A stretch of DNA of 64,000 nucleotides from contig NC_087070.1 in the NCBI RefSeq assembly GCF_963678635.1, positions 45,115,467-45,179,466 of the forward strand, read 5' to 3'. Below the pieces are notes generated by a model. The model worked only from the letters and a program-made list of their open reading frames with translations, ran no database searches and had not been told where the DNA came from. Shown here piece by piece: positions 46,447 through 57,189 of the stretch (position 1 is the stretch's first letter; each line of letters begins with the position of its first letter). Source of the stretch: Symsagittifera roscoffensis (lineage: Eukaryota > Xenacoelomorpha > Acoela > Convolutidae). The position numbers were made by a program, and so were the translations under genes.

Positions 46447-48403
46447 AAGTACTTACATTTCAACAACTTCTTTTACATTTCAACAACTTCTTTTTTAAAC
46501 AACAACACTCACAGGCTATAAGTTTACAGCGACTTTTTCCGACAAGAACGTACATTGTTCGCAAGTTTCAAATGGAAAAAAAACCGACTTGATCACGAAT
46601 CATTCTACCAAAGTAATATAGAAAGACTTTTACATCTAAGTCCCGAAGATTGTAAAATCGAACTGATCAGATTAAACTTGACTAAAAATAAAAATTCAAA
46701 CAGAACAATAGTAAACTTTCAAGTCTTCACCGACTCTGTACATCAAGCAGAACTTGAAAGATATCAAGGACATTTTAAACTAGACGAAAGATATCCATAC
46801 AACGGCGCACATGGACGACTAACTCATGATATTCACGACAAACACTGGATACCACATATTGGAATAAATAAACCTTCAAACTGCAAAGCAGATATAAAAA
46901 ATAAGGGATACCAAGAAATAATGTTTTTTGACGGGAAAATACAACTCAATAAAATACAACTCACACGAGATTTAAAAGATAACACCATAATTTATCAAGG
47001 AATCAGACTACCTTGCAAAAATGACCAAGGCTATTGTGATTCTACAACAAGAACACAAGCAACAATTGTTTGGTTTCCCGTTTGTTTGTACAATATTTCC
47101 CAATTGTTTGGTTTCCCAATTGTTTGGTTGTACAACATTTCAAGTAGCAAAAATCCTCGCTCGAATGATAAAATTTCATGAAAATTATTTCATTGAATCC
47201 ATCCCATTTGACAATTTCAACCCCAGTCAAATAAGACACCACAATGTTAAATTAAGAAACATTCACAATATAGAAAATAAATTAACACGTTTTCAAATCT
47301 ATCATGAAACAGAATATGCATGTAAATATAAAAATCGACTCCACAAAACATAACATTCCGAAATACTTGTCCAATACGACGAAAATTTCGATATGACCAC
47401 TGGAAAACTAAAAAAAAATTCCTGTGCAATACATCAACCTCTCAACGAAGGAACATCATACATCCCAAAAAATCTTCGTAAAAACGCAGGAAACTCTCGT
47501 GGAAAAGTAAAACCACAAGATACTGAAAGCACACGATTACAAGAATTATCACTAATGAAGAGTACATATTTTGGCGCAATACACTATGACATTCACTTAG
47601 ATATGAAATTAGACTACACAATAAGTAGAATTTTTCAAGAAATGTCACTATCCGAATTAGAAACACTACATCAACTATGTGAATTAGAAGGAACCCAGAT
47701 TTTACAATCACTCGCACTAGCAGTTCTAAAAATACCCTACGCAGGATATTTATTATCCGGAAACAGATCAAACTTCCTTGACTATGAAGGAAATATATTA
47801 TGGTTTTATAATTGCACCGAAAAAGTATCACCATTATATGTTTTGAAGATAAACGTTGTTACAAACGAATCCCGATATTCTATAGAAAAAAAAACTCTTT
47901 TTGTCGATACACTTTCACGAAGAACATTTTTTTGTGATACCGCAGTCCCATATGGATCGGAAAACAGCCACAACATCGTACAATTAAAACCTGACGAAGA
48001 ACAATACTATGTACTTACACCATACCCAACATTAATGCAACCATTAAAAAAGTTTTCACCCGAAAGTATTCGAGCTATTGCTCATAATCCCAATATCGAT
48101 CTACAATCAATCGGAATATATTCTAAATCAGATATACAACATCACATTCGTACGCAACAATTTCAGGAACTACTAACACAAATGGACACCATACAACGAA
48201 AATCAAAAGACCAAAATTTAAGAAAACTTGCAGAAACCGCAGGATTTTCAGACATCAATACACAAGACTACAGCGGATATTTTAAAGATATTAAAGACTA
48301 CATATACTTAAACGGCGACAAATATAGACCACAAGATATCTCACCAACAAATATTTTTAGCTTCGTAACCTTAAAAAACGAAATCCTTGCCTTTCTAGGA
48401 TAG
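46447..48403 (+). pseudogene. envelope-like glycoprotein gene, copy 1, 5' end deleted
   Basis: Frames 46,555-47,181 and 47,393-48,403 encode most of the protein described for copy 2. Compared with copy 2, about 200 bp carrying the signal peptide are missing near 46,470-46,510, replaced by a short duplicated CATTTCAACAACTTC. A small insertion with repeated TTTGGTTTCCC words near 47,080-47,125 disrupts the middle, and a stop lies near 47,350. From 47,430 onward it is almost identical to copy 2. An A run of nine bases at 47,886 is ten in copy 2. The frame continues past the TAG at 48,401 into a hydrophobic region. Non-functional as read. Confidence 0.7.
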
Positions 48404-48442
48404 CCATATTACATCTTAGAAAGATTGACTATCTTATACGCT

Positions 48443-48600
48443 ATGTTTAAATTTATTGGATTTCTTTTCTCATTACTAAAAGGAATCTATAACACATGCG
48501 CAATACATACACAAGTAAACCGACAAGCAAGCGTAGCACGCATTTTTTTGCAGGATTTTTTGGAATACTTTCATCATCAATAAATAAAATCCTCTTATAT
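48443..48600 (+). pseudogene. membrane-anchor region of the envelope-like gene, copy 1
   Basis: In frame with the envelope gene but after its TAG lies a Met followed by FKFIGFLFSLLKGIYNTC and, after a T run, a second hydrophobic stretch. In copy 1 the T run has seven bases (48,543) against eight in copy 2, so the frame is lost after it. It is probably the transmembrane end of the glycoprotein. Confidence 0.5.
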
Positions 48601-48614
48601 GCACAAATCAAAGA

Positions 48615-49511
48615 GTGCAAAACAAAACTATCGACAAACCCGAAACATACGACGAATCAAACCAAAATACAAATGCATTACCTACAGCATCACATTTACC
48701 AAATCAACATCATAACCATCCATTATCATTAGTTTCACGAAATTTTAGAAACATAGCAATCACAAACCCTCCAAATTTAAGACCAAGCCACATACAAAGC
48801 CCCCTTCAACATATAATGACAGAACACCCCCAAAATGACAATACATTTGAACAAATCATTGACCAGCCCCATACCACCACTTTTCAATCTCAAAATAATC
48901 ATTTTTTAACCCACGATGAGCAGACAAATTGGATCACTCCATCGATCAAACTCCCACCCTGCCATCTGCAAAATCCAATCCAAATTATCCCACTTTTTGC
49001 TTTTCCGCCACCCGATTCACCACAAACTAATACATCATCAGGCATGAATTCTGATACTAACTCAGATATCATTGTTTTTCAGACAATATCACAATTCAAT
49101 AACTCCGATGTTGAAACTCCCGATGAATTCGCAGATTCCGAACCATCCCCTTCTACCCATACCCAGACCAACTCTTCAACCTTCTCAAAAACCCCCTTTC
49201 GACCTATTCAACCTCAAAACCAATGTACATCTCCCTACACTCCTTCCCAAGTAGCCCCAACCTACTCCCCATTTAATTATGAACGATCAATCAACAATTC
49301 CCCTGATAATATTCAAATTTCTGAAGAATTAGATAATTTTATAACACTCAAACAACAGTTACCATCTCCCTACAATCTCATTATTCACCAACTATCATCA
49401 ACAATAACATCATCAAATTCACCAACACCTACACCAATTTTAGATAATACTCCATCATTAGCTCAATCATCCACATCATCAGAAACATCCACTAGTACTA
49501 ACCGAGCTTAA
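48615..49511 (+). CDS. 298-codon Asn/Pro/Ser/Thr-rich accessory ORF, copy 1
   Basis: An uninterrupted frame downstream of the envelope-like gene, starting MQNKTIDKPETYDESN and ending TSTSTNRA. It has no hydrophobic segment, few cysteines and long runs of polar residues and prolines, so it is likely disordered. It overlaps the end of the envelope/anchor reading frame in another frame, so it could be a separate protein or the cytoplasmic tail reached by a frame change. The second copy at 56,217 has the same length and about four residue changes. I do not recognise a family. Its intactness contrasts with the broken genes around it, but the near-identity may come from gene conversion rather than selection. 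Confidence 0.55.
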   Translation: MQNKTIDKPETYDESNQNTNALPTASHLPNQHHNHPLSLVSRNFRNIAITNPPNLRPSHIQSPLQHIMTEHPQNDNTFEQIIDQPHTTTFQSQNNHFLTHDEQTNWITPSIKLPPCHLQNPIQIIPLFAFPPPDSPQTNTSSGMNSDTNSDIIVFQTISQFNNSDVETPDEFADSEPSPSTHTQTNSSTFSKTPFRPIQPQNQCTSPYTPSQVAPTYSPFNYERSINNSPDNIQISEELDNFITLKQQLPSPYNLIIHQLSSTITSSNSPTPTPILDNTPSLAQSSTSSETSTSTNRA

Positions 49512-49549
49512 AAAACCTTTAAACGAAAATTCCCATATCACCCGTTCCC

Positions 49550-49990
49550 ATCCAAACCCGGAACCGCCCGATAATATGTTAACCATCCAGACCACACCAA
49601 TACTACAAATTATCTTCATATAACCCTACCTTTATTTCCCCAATATACATTAAATCAATCCGACCCTAACCCTGAACCACATCATTTTGTAGATGAACAT
49701 GTGTTAATACCCACACTTCATTGGACAGCTTATTACAATTTTACTAAACCCCTTACGCTACCACTCCTTAACACCACAAAAGATATTGAGAGAAATAAGA
49801 GCGAATTATTTAGACTAACCACGTCACTAACACCCCGACAATTTACATACGTACGATATGAAAAATTGTTAAAATATCCACTGCACCCCGAGCTAACGAC
49901 TATTCAATTGAACATTATGATCATAACATCATCAGATCTAATCAAGATCAATTTCTTGACGGCGATCAATTTGCCAACCCACAATTAACA
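49550..49990 (+). pseudogene. start of the 3'-terminal ORF, truncated at the block junction
   Basis: The frame including LIPTLHWTAYYNFTKPLTL (from 49,701) matches the longer ORF at 57,303 but shifts after about 49,870 and is cut at 49,990, where the second envelope block begins. It cannot make the full product. Confidence 0.6.
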
Positions 49991-50401
49991 GAAAAATCTC
50001 CAAAAATTACAACCACTTCGAAAAGGACCCTATTAAATAATTGATAAACCTACTGAAAAAACATACAAACTTACTGACTCCAGTAAAAAAGAAAACTTTC
50101 ATTACCGTAACAACCTGTTACCTTATTATCCAAAAGAATACGCACTCCGCGAATTAACTCAATTATATTCTTTCACAGGTTTACACATCGTTCAAAACAA
50201 TCCACAAACGGAACAAAATCAAAACGTTAATACCAATAAAAATCAAAAAACAATCCAACCGCAAAACGCAGACCCTCAAATATCAAACTCACCAGAACCA
50301 AAACTATCTCAAAAAGAAAAAAAACGGAAAATGACAGAAAAAAATTTTACCACAGGATCAACAACAAAAATCATAACATAGAGAATCATCACGACTTAGA
50401 A

Positions 50402-52947
50402 GTCAACCACGAAAAAACTACAAGACATTTGTCCCACAATCTAAAATATTAAAGAAAGTTGAATTTCAAAAACATCTTTAATTTTGATTAGCGTCACAAA
50501 ATCATTTTAATCACTTTAAACCTTCACATTTCCGTAATAACATGCTGAAAATAAACTCGATAATTTCTAGTTCAAATTCAGCCAATAGAAATCATTCAAA
50601 TTTGTCACCTTATTATCTCTAACACAAACTCATTAGCCGACAGATATCAATCTCCAGTCATATTTATAACTATATCTTTAAGACCTCCAGGTCAAAAATA
50701 AGCAACTTGCTAAAACTTGACAACTAAAATAAACACTACTTCAATATTACAACCCTCCCCTATCAAATTATGCAAAAATCAACAATATTTTCTCAATTCA
50801 GACCTCAAAAACCCTCCAACCAAAAATGGCAAATTAGCCTAAGCAAAAAAAAACCCATGATCATTTGGCCTAAACTACAAATTTTTTAAAGATACCCCAA
50901 TTATCCAACAAATAAAAACAAAACTATGAAGACCTCCCGAACACCATAAAAATAAACCCTCAACAATTTTTGACAAAACTCAACCCACTTGTCAAAAAAT
51001 CAATAAATAATCCAACCACACTTGAATTTCGCCCCAAAAATTTAAAAAAATTCTACGAAACGAATCATTTCTTAAATGCTTCTTTCTATAACAGTCGATA
51101 ACTTAAAACCAAAATTTTCAAACCTTTTCATAAAATTTTCTACTCCATTAAAACTTTTGCTATTCTTTTTCATTGAAACTTTTGAATCCCTTATAATCCT
51201 CTCTATAGTTTTTTTGCAATCTTTTTTTTAATTTTCTATTCCCTATTTGAAATATACCTCCAACTTTCCCAAATCCTTGACCACATCTACAGGTACGGAA
51301 ACACAAAATCTATATAAATGATACGAGCCATTCTTAGTCGAAAAGATATTTTTTTATTCATAATTTTTCTCACATTTTTAATATCCCTAATCATGACAAT
51401 GTGCAAATTTATGAAAAAGGCAATAGCCACATTCGCCTTAGCAACTATTCTTTTGATACTTTTTATTGAAGAATATTATAATCAACATAAATTTTCCCAA
51501 TAGAATTAAAAACTCAAAAACTTTTTCAAAATTGCTAATCAACCACCATCAAACCAGCCCCCACCAACAACATCCCAAGAAAGTCCAATAACACCTACAA
51601 CTACCAATAGCCCCCAACCATCAACACGAATTTCTTTTCAAGACAATTCATACACTTTTGAAGAACGACACGAAGTCAACCACGAAAAAACTACAAGACA
51701 TTTATCCCACAATCTAAAATATTAAAGAAAGTTGAATTTCAAAAACATCTTTAATTTTGATTAGCGTCACAAAATCTTTTTAATCACCTTAAATCTTCAC
51801 ATTTCCGTAATATTATGCTGAAAATAAACTCGATAATTTCTAGTTCAAATTCAGCCAATAGAAATCATTCAAATTTGTCACCCTATTATCTCTAACACAA
51901 ACTCATTAGCCGACAGATATCAATCTCCAGTCATTTTATAACTATATCTTTAAGACCTCCAGGTCAAAAATAAGCAACTTGCTAAAACTTGACAACTAAA
52001 ATAAACACTACTTCAATATTACAACGCTCCGCTATCAAATTATGCAAAAATCAACAATATTTTCTCAATTCAGACCTCAAAAACCCTCCAACCAAAAATG
52101 GCAAATAGCCTAAGCAAAAAAAAACCCATGATCATTTGGCCTAAACTACAAATTTTTTTAAAGATACCCCAATTATCCAACAAATAAAAACAAAACTATG
52201 AAGACCTCCCGAACACCATAAAAATAAACCCTCAACAATTTTTGACAAAACTCAACCCACTTGTCAAAAAATCAATAAATAATCCGACCACACTTGAATT
52301 TCGCCCCAAAAATTTTTAAAAAATTCCACGAAACGAATCATTTCTTAAATGCTTCTTTCTAAAACAGTCGATAACTTCAAACCAAAATTTTCAAACCTTT
52401 TCATAAAATTTTCTACTCCATTAAAACTTTTGCTATTCTTTTTCATTGAAACTTTTGAATCCCTAATAATCCTCTCTATAGTTTTTTTGCAATCTTTTTT
52501 TAATTTTCTATTCCCTATTTGAAATATACCTCCAACTTTCCCAAATGCTTGACCACATCTACAGGTACGGAAACACAAAATCTATATAAATGATACGAAC
52601 CATTCTTAGTCGAAAAGATATTTTTTTTATTCATAATTTTTCTCACATTTTTAATATCCCTAATCATGACAATGTGCAAATTTATGAAAAAGGCAATAGC
52701 CACATTCGCCTTAGCAACTATTCTTTTGATACTTTTTATTGAAGAATATTATAATCAACATAAATTTTCCCAATAGAATTAAAAACTCAAAAACCTTTTC
52801 AAAATTGCTAATCAACCACCATCAAACCAGCCCCCACCAACAACATCCCATGAAAGTCCAATAACACCTACGACTACCAATAGCCCCCAACCATCAACAG
52901 GAATTTCTTTTCAAGACAATTCATACACTTTTGAAGAACGACACGCA
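50402..52947 (+). repeat. 1,273-bp spacer duplication inside copy 2
   Basis: GTCAACCACGAAAAAACTAC begins at 50,402 and again at 51,675. The junction interrupts the second accessory ORF after AGAACGACACG. As a result the small membrane ORF is present at 51,318 and again at 52,590. Confidence 0.85.
51318..51674 (+). pseudogene. membrane-segment ORF, extra truncated copy
   Basis: The intact 61-codon part (51,318-51,503; MIRAILSRKDIFLFII) is followed by only the first 170 bp of the Pro/Thr-rich part before the duplication junction. It is nearly identical to the first 61 codons at 45,127. Confidence 0.65.
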
Positions 52948-53910
52948 CGATTATTTGAACCATTAGAACCAGTTAATCGCCAAGCATCTTTAAGCGAACT
53001 AACATATAATTAATATCCCACTTTACAACAAAATCTCAATCGAGTAACACCTATTAGCCAAAATCAAAATACATTTGAAATAAATAGACAACTTATACAT
53101 CCAAGACGAAATGGAAATTTTCAAACCCCCAGAGTTCATTTTAATATACCCTAATCAGCAACACCAACTACCTCAGAACTTTCAAGCAGTACACTACCAG
53201 AAACTCTCACACTTGCTTCACAACATAGCATTTCAAATATTCCATCAGACTATCTAGGTTCAACTCCAACATCAGAGCAAATCCGAGAAAATCCTTTTAA
53301 CCCCCCAGACACCACCAAAAGACCACCATATTGGACAACACATTCATATACTCAAGGCGAACCAAACTTAGTAAATGAACCAATAGATATTTCTTCTGAT
53401 ACATCATCCCTGCCAGAATAATTTTCACTCCCATCAACACCATCTATAAGTCAAATATCACCAACTCTTTTCCCTCTTAATTTCCCCACCAACCTTGACG
53501 CTAGATATCAAGAACAGTCATCGACAAACACCCCTCTACGGTTAGATTGGAATACTTTCGTAGCACCTCCCCCACTATTTGGACAACATCAAGAAAGTAG
53601 CTGACTCCACAATTGGGCACTAAATAGATTACAATATAGACAAGATATTCACAAAGATATTCAAGAACACAATATTCAAATACTTCAACAAAATAGTCTC
53701 CAATTAAAGTTTGAAATCACAGTCAGACTTAATATTATTGTTCAACACCCTTTTCCCCTAAGCCCACCAAATATAACAGCTCAATCGCTACCTCCCCCGT
53801 TTATAACAACTGAAGTTATATATAAATACGACAGATATACCAAAAACACAATTGGATATAATACCTTTTATAAGCCATACTCAGGATTATTATACACATG
53901 TATATTTTAA
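52590..53910 (+). pseudogene. membrane-segment plus Pro/Thr-rich ORF, copy 2
   Basis: Start at 52,590. One extra T in a run at 52,621 (eight against seven) breaks the membrane part. The Pro/Thr-rich part has in-frame TAA stops at sites equivalent to 45,547, 45,688 and 45,955 of copy 1. It ends with TAA at 53,908, overlapping the envelope start ATG (53,898) by 13 bases, an arrangement compatible with coupled or leaky initiation. Confidence 0.5.
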
Positions 53911-56004
53911 AAGTACTTACATTTCAACACCTTCTTTTTCTAATTTTTTCCGAACAAAATACAAATCCATCTCCTCGCACAGGACCTCAGGATTTATTAG
54001 TAACACAATACGATTGTGAAGAAAATGAACAAAAAACGCTACACAAATATGCTATAAGCCAAGTAACACAATGCAAATCAGAACCACAAGCTATAGAAAC
54101 CACAAACATAATAGCAACATTATACTCAAAAGCCCGAGCAACAACACACACAGGCTATAAATTTACAGCGATATTTTCCGAAAAGACAGTACACTGTTCG
54201 CAAGTTTCAAATGGAAATAAAAACCGACTTGATTACGAATCATTCTACCAAAGTAATATAGAAAGACTGTTATATCTAAGTCCCGAAGATTGTAAAAACG
54301 AACTACCCAGAATAAACTTGACTAAAAATGAAAATGCAAACAGAAAAATAGTAAAGTTTCAAGTCTTCACCGACTCTGTACATCAAGCAGAACTTGAAAG
54401 ATATCAAGGACATTTTAAACTAGACGAAAGATATCCATACAACGGCGCACACGGACGACTAACTCATGATATTCACGACAAACACTGGATACCACATATT
54501 GGAATAAATAATCTTTCAAACTGCAAAGCAGATACAAAAAATAAAGGATACCAAGAAATAATGTTTTTTGACTGGAAAATACAACTCGATAAAATACAAC
54601 TCACACGAGATTCAAAAGATAACACCATAATTTATCAAGGAATCAGACTACCTTGCAAAAATGACCAAGGCTATTGTGATCCTACAACAAGAACACAAGC
54701 AACAATTGTTTGGTTTCCCGAAGACACTTTTACAACATTTCAAGTAGCAAAAATCCATGCTCGAATGATAAAATTTCATGAAAAATATTTCGTTGAATCC
54801 ATCCCATTTGACAATGTCAACCCAAGTCAAATAAGACAACACAATATTAAATTCAGAAACATTCACAATATAGAAAATAAATTAACACGTTTTCAAATCT
54901 ATCATGAAACAGATTATGCATGTAAATATAAAAATCCACTCCACAAAACACAATATTCCGAAATACTTGTCCAATACGACGAAAGTTTGGATATCACCAC
55001 TGGAAAATTAAAATATAATCCCCATGCAACACATCAACCTCTCAACGAAGGAACATCATACATCCCAAAAAATCTTCGTAAAAACGCAGGAAACTCTCGT
55101 GGAAAAGTAAAACCACAAGATACTGAAAGCACACGATTACAAGAATTATCACTAATGAAGAGTACATATTTTGGCGCAATACACTATGACATTCACTTAG
55201 ATATGAAATTAGACTACACAATAAGTAGAATTTTTCAAGAAATGTCACTATCCGAATTAGAAACACTACATCAACTATGTGAATTAGAAAGAACCCAGAT
55301 TTTACAATCACTCGCACTAGCAGTTCTAAAAATACCCTACGCAGGATATTTATTATCCGGAAACAGATCAAACTTCCTTGACTATGAAGGAAATATATTA
55401 TGGTTTTATACTTGCACCGAAAAAGTATCACCATTATATGTTTTGAAGATAAACGTTGTTACAAACGAATCCCGATATTCTATAGAAAAAAAAAACTCTT
55501 TTTGTCGATACACTTTCACGAAGAACATTTTTTTGTGATACCGCAGTCCCATATGGATCGGAAAACAGCCACAACATCGTACAATTAAAATCTGACGAAG
55601 AACAATACTATGTACTTACACCATACCCAACATTAATGCAACCATTAAAAAAGTTTTCACCCGAAAGTATTCGAGCTATTGCTCATAATCCCAATATCGA
55701 TCTACAATCAATCGGAATATATTCTAAATCAGATATACAACATCACATTCGTACGCAACAATTTCAGGAACTACTAACACAAATGGACACCATACAACGA
55801 AAATCAAAAGACCAAAATTTAAGAAAACTTGCAGAAACCGCAGGATTTTCAGACATCAATACACAAGACTACAGCGGATATTTTAAAGATATTAAAGACT
55901 ACATATACTTAAACGGCGACAAATATAGACCACAAGATATCTCACCAACAAATATTTTTAGCTTCGTAACCTTAAAAAACGAAATCCTTGCCTTTCTAGG
56001 ATAG
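53898..56004 (+). pseudogene. envelope-like glycoprotein gene, copy 2 (fullest copy)
   Basis: The ATG at 53,898 opens a hydrophobic leader (MYILKVLTFQHLLFLIF), consistent with a signal peptide. Some 520 codons follow with scattered cysteines (CEENEQ, CKSE, EDCKN, SNCKAD, LPCKND, GYCDPT, YACKYKN, QLCELE, YTCTEK) and possible N-glycosylation sites, then a conserved-looking helical region (SLMKSTYFGAIHYDIHLDM) ending WFYTCTEKVSPLY. A ten-base A run at 55,486 shifts the frame; the downstream part is open at 55,636-56,004. Between about 55,440 and 55,490 a different frame holds a Cys-pair segment, so more than one frame change has occurred there in both copies. The position after pol and the architecture indicate an envelope glycoprotein for membrane fusion. 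Its origin is uncertain. Confidence 0.7.
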
Positions 56005-56025
56005 CCATATTACATCTTAGAAAGA

Positions 56026-56334
56026 TTGACTATCTTATACGCTATGTTTAAATTTATTGGATTTCTTTTCTCATTACTAAAAGGAATCTATAACACATGC
56101 GCAATACATACACAAGTAAACCGACAAGCAAGCGTAGCACGCATTTTTTTTGCAGGATTTTTTGGAATACTTTCATCATCAATAAATAAAATCCTCTTAT
56201 ATGCACAAATCAAAGAGTGCAAAACAAAACTATCGACAAACCCGAAACATACGACGAATCAAACCAAAATACAAATGCATTACCTACAGCATCACATTTA
56301 CCAAATCAACATCATAACCATCCATTATCATTAG
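56026..56334 (+). pseudogene. membrane-anchor region of the envelope-like gene, copy 2
   Basis: In frame with the glycoprotein after its TAG at 56,002-56,004 come two hydrophobic stretches (FKFIGFLFSLLKGIY and RIFFAGFFGILSSSI), then a polar tail. The continuity of frame beyond the TAG suggests the stop is a late change and that this was the transmembrane anchor. Confidence 0.5.
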
Positions 56335-57113
56335 TTTCACGAAATTTTAGAAACATAGCAATCACAAACCCTCCAAATTTAAGACCAAGCCACATACAAA
56401 GCCCCCTTCAACATATAATGACAGAACACCCCCAAAATGACAATACATTTGAACAAATCATTGACCAGCCCCATACCACCACTTTTCAATCTCAAAATAA
56501 TCATTTTTTAACCCACGATGAGCAGACAAATTGGATCACTCCATCGATCAAACTCCCACCCTGCCATCTGCAAAATCCAATCCAAATTATCCCACTTTTT
56601 GCTTTTCCGCCACCCGATTCACCACAAACTAATACATCATCAGGCATGAATTCTGATACTAACTCAGATATCATTGTTTTTCAGACAATATCACAATTCA
56701 ATAACTCCGATGTTGAAACTCCCGATGAATTCGCAGATTCCGAACCATCCCCTTCTACCCATACCCAGACCAACTCTTCAACCTTCTCAAAAACCCCCTT
56801 TCGACCTATTCAACCTCAAAACCAATGTACATCTCCCTACACTCCTTCCCAAGTAGCCCCAACCTACTCCCCATTTAATTATGAACGATCAATCAACAAT
56901 TCCCCTGATAATATTCAAATTTCTGAAGAATTAGATAATTTTATAACACTCAAACAACAGTTACCATCTCCCCACAATCTCATTGTTCACCAACTATCAT
57001 CAACAATAACATCATCAAATTCACCAACACCTACACCAATTTTAGATAATACTCCATCATTAGCTCAATCATCCACATCAACAGAAACATCCACTAGTAC
57101 TAACCGAGCTTAA
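56217..57113 (+). CDS. 298-codon Asn/Pro/Ser/Thr-rich accessory ORF, copy 2
   Basis: Same length and start as copy 1; by eye only about three base differences in 897 (near 56,970-56,986 and 57,080), all changing residues. It has no domain I recognise and lacks membrane segments. It follows the envelope anchor with an overlap in another frame and precedes the 3'-terminal ORF. See copy 1 for the alternatives. Confidence 0.55.
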   Translation: MQNKTIDKPETYDESNQNTNALPTASHLPNQHHNHPLSLVSRNFRNIAITNPPNLRPSHIQSPLQHIMTEHPQNDNTFEQIIDQPHTTTFQSQNNHFLTHDEQTNWITPSIKLPPCHLQNPIQIIPLFAFPPPDSPQTNTSSGMNSDTNSDIIVFQTISQFNNSDVETPDEFADSEPSPSTHTQTNSSTFSKTPFRPIQPQNQCTSPYTPSQVAPTYSPFNYERSINNSPDNIQISEELDNFITLKQQLPSPHNLIVHQLSSTITSSNSPTPTPILDNTPSLAQSSTSTETSTSTNRA

Positions 57114-57189
57114 AAAACCTTTAAACGAAAATTCCCATATCACCCGTTCCCATCCAAACCCGGAACCGCCCGATAATATGTTAACCATC

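Larger units (their letters stand above)
44057..49994 (+). repeat. envelope block, tandem copy 1
   Basis: Sequence from the integrase GPY/F region (ATTGATAAAACTACTG near 44,098) through the 298-codon ORF and the beginning of the next frame is repeated from about 49,995. The offset is 5,941 at the start, 6,191 at the small membrane ORF, about 7,640 in the envelope gene and 7,602 at the 298-codon ORF; the changes reflect indels and the extra spacer duplication. The junction near 49,990 joins ACAGAAAAA to TCTCCAAAAA. Confidence 0.85.

Noticed and set aside
47442-47834. Minus-strand 130-codon hydrophobic frame opposite envelope, repeated at 55,042
   Set aside because: Antisense shadow; its conservation follows the near-identical tract.
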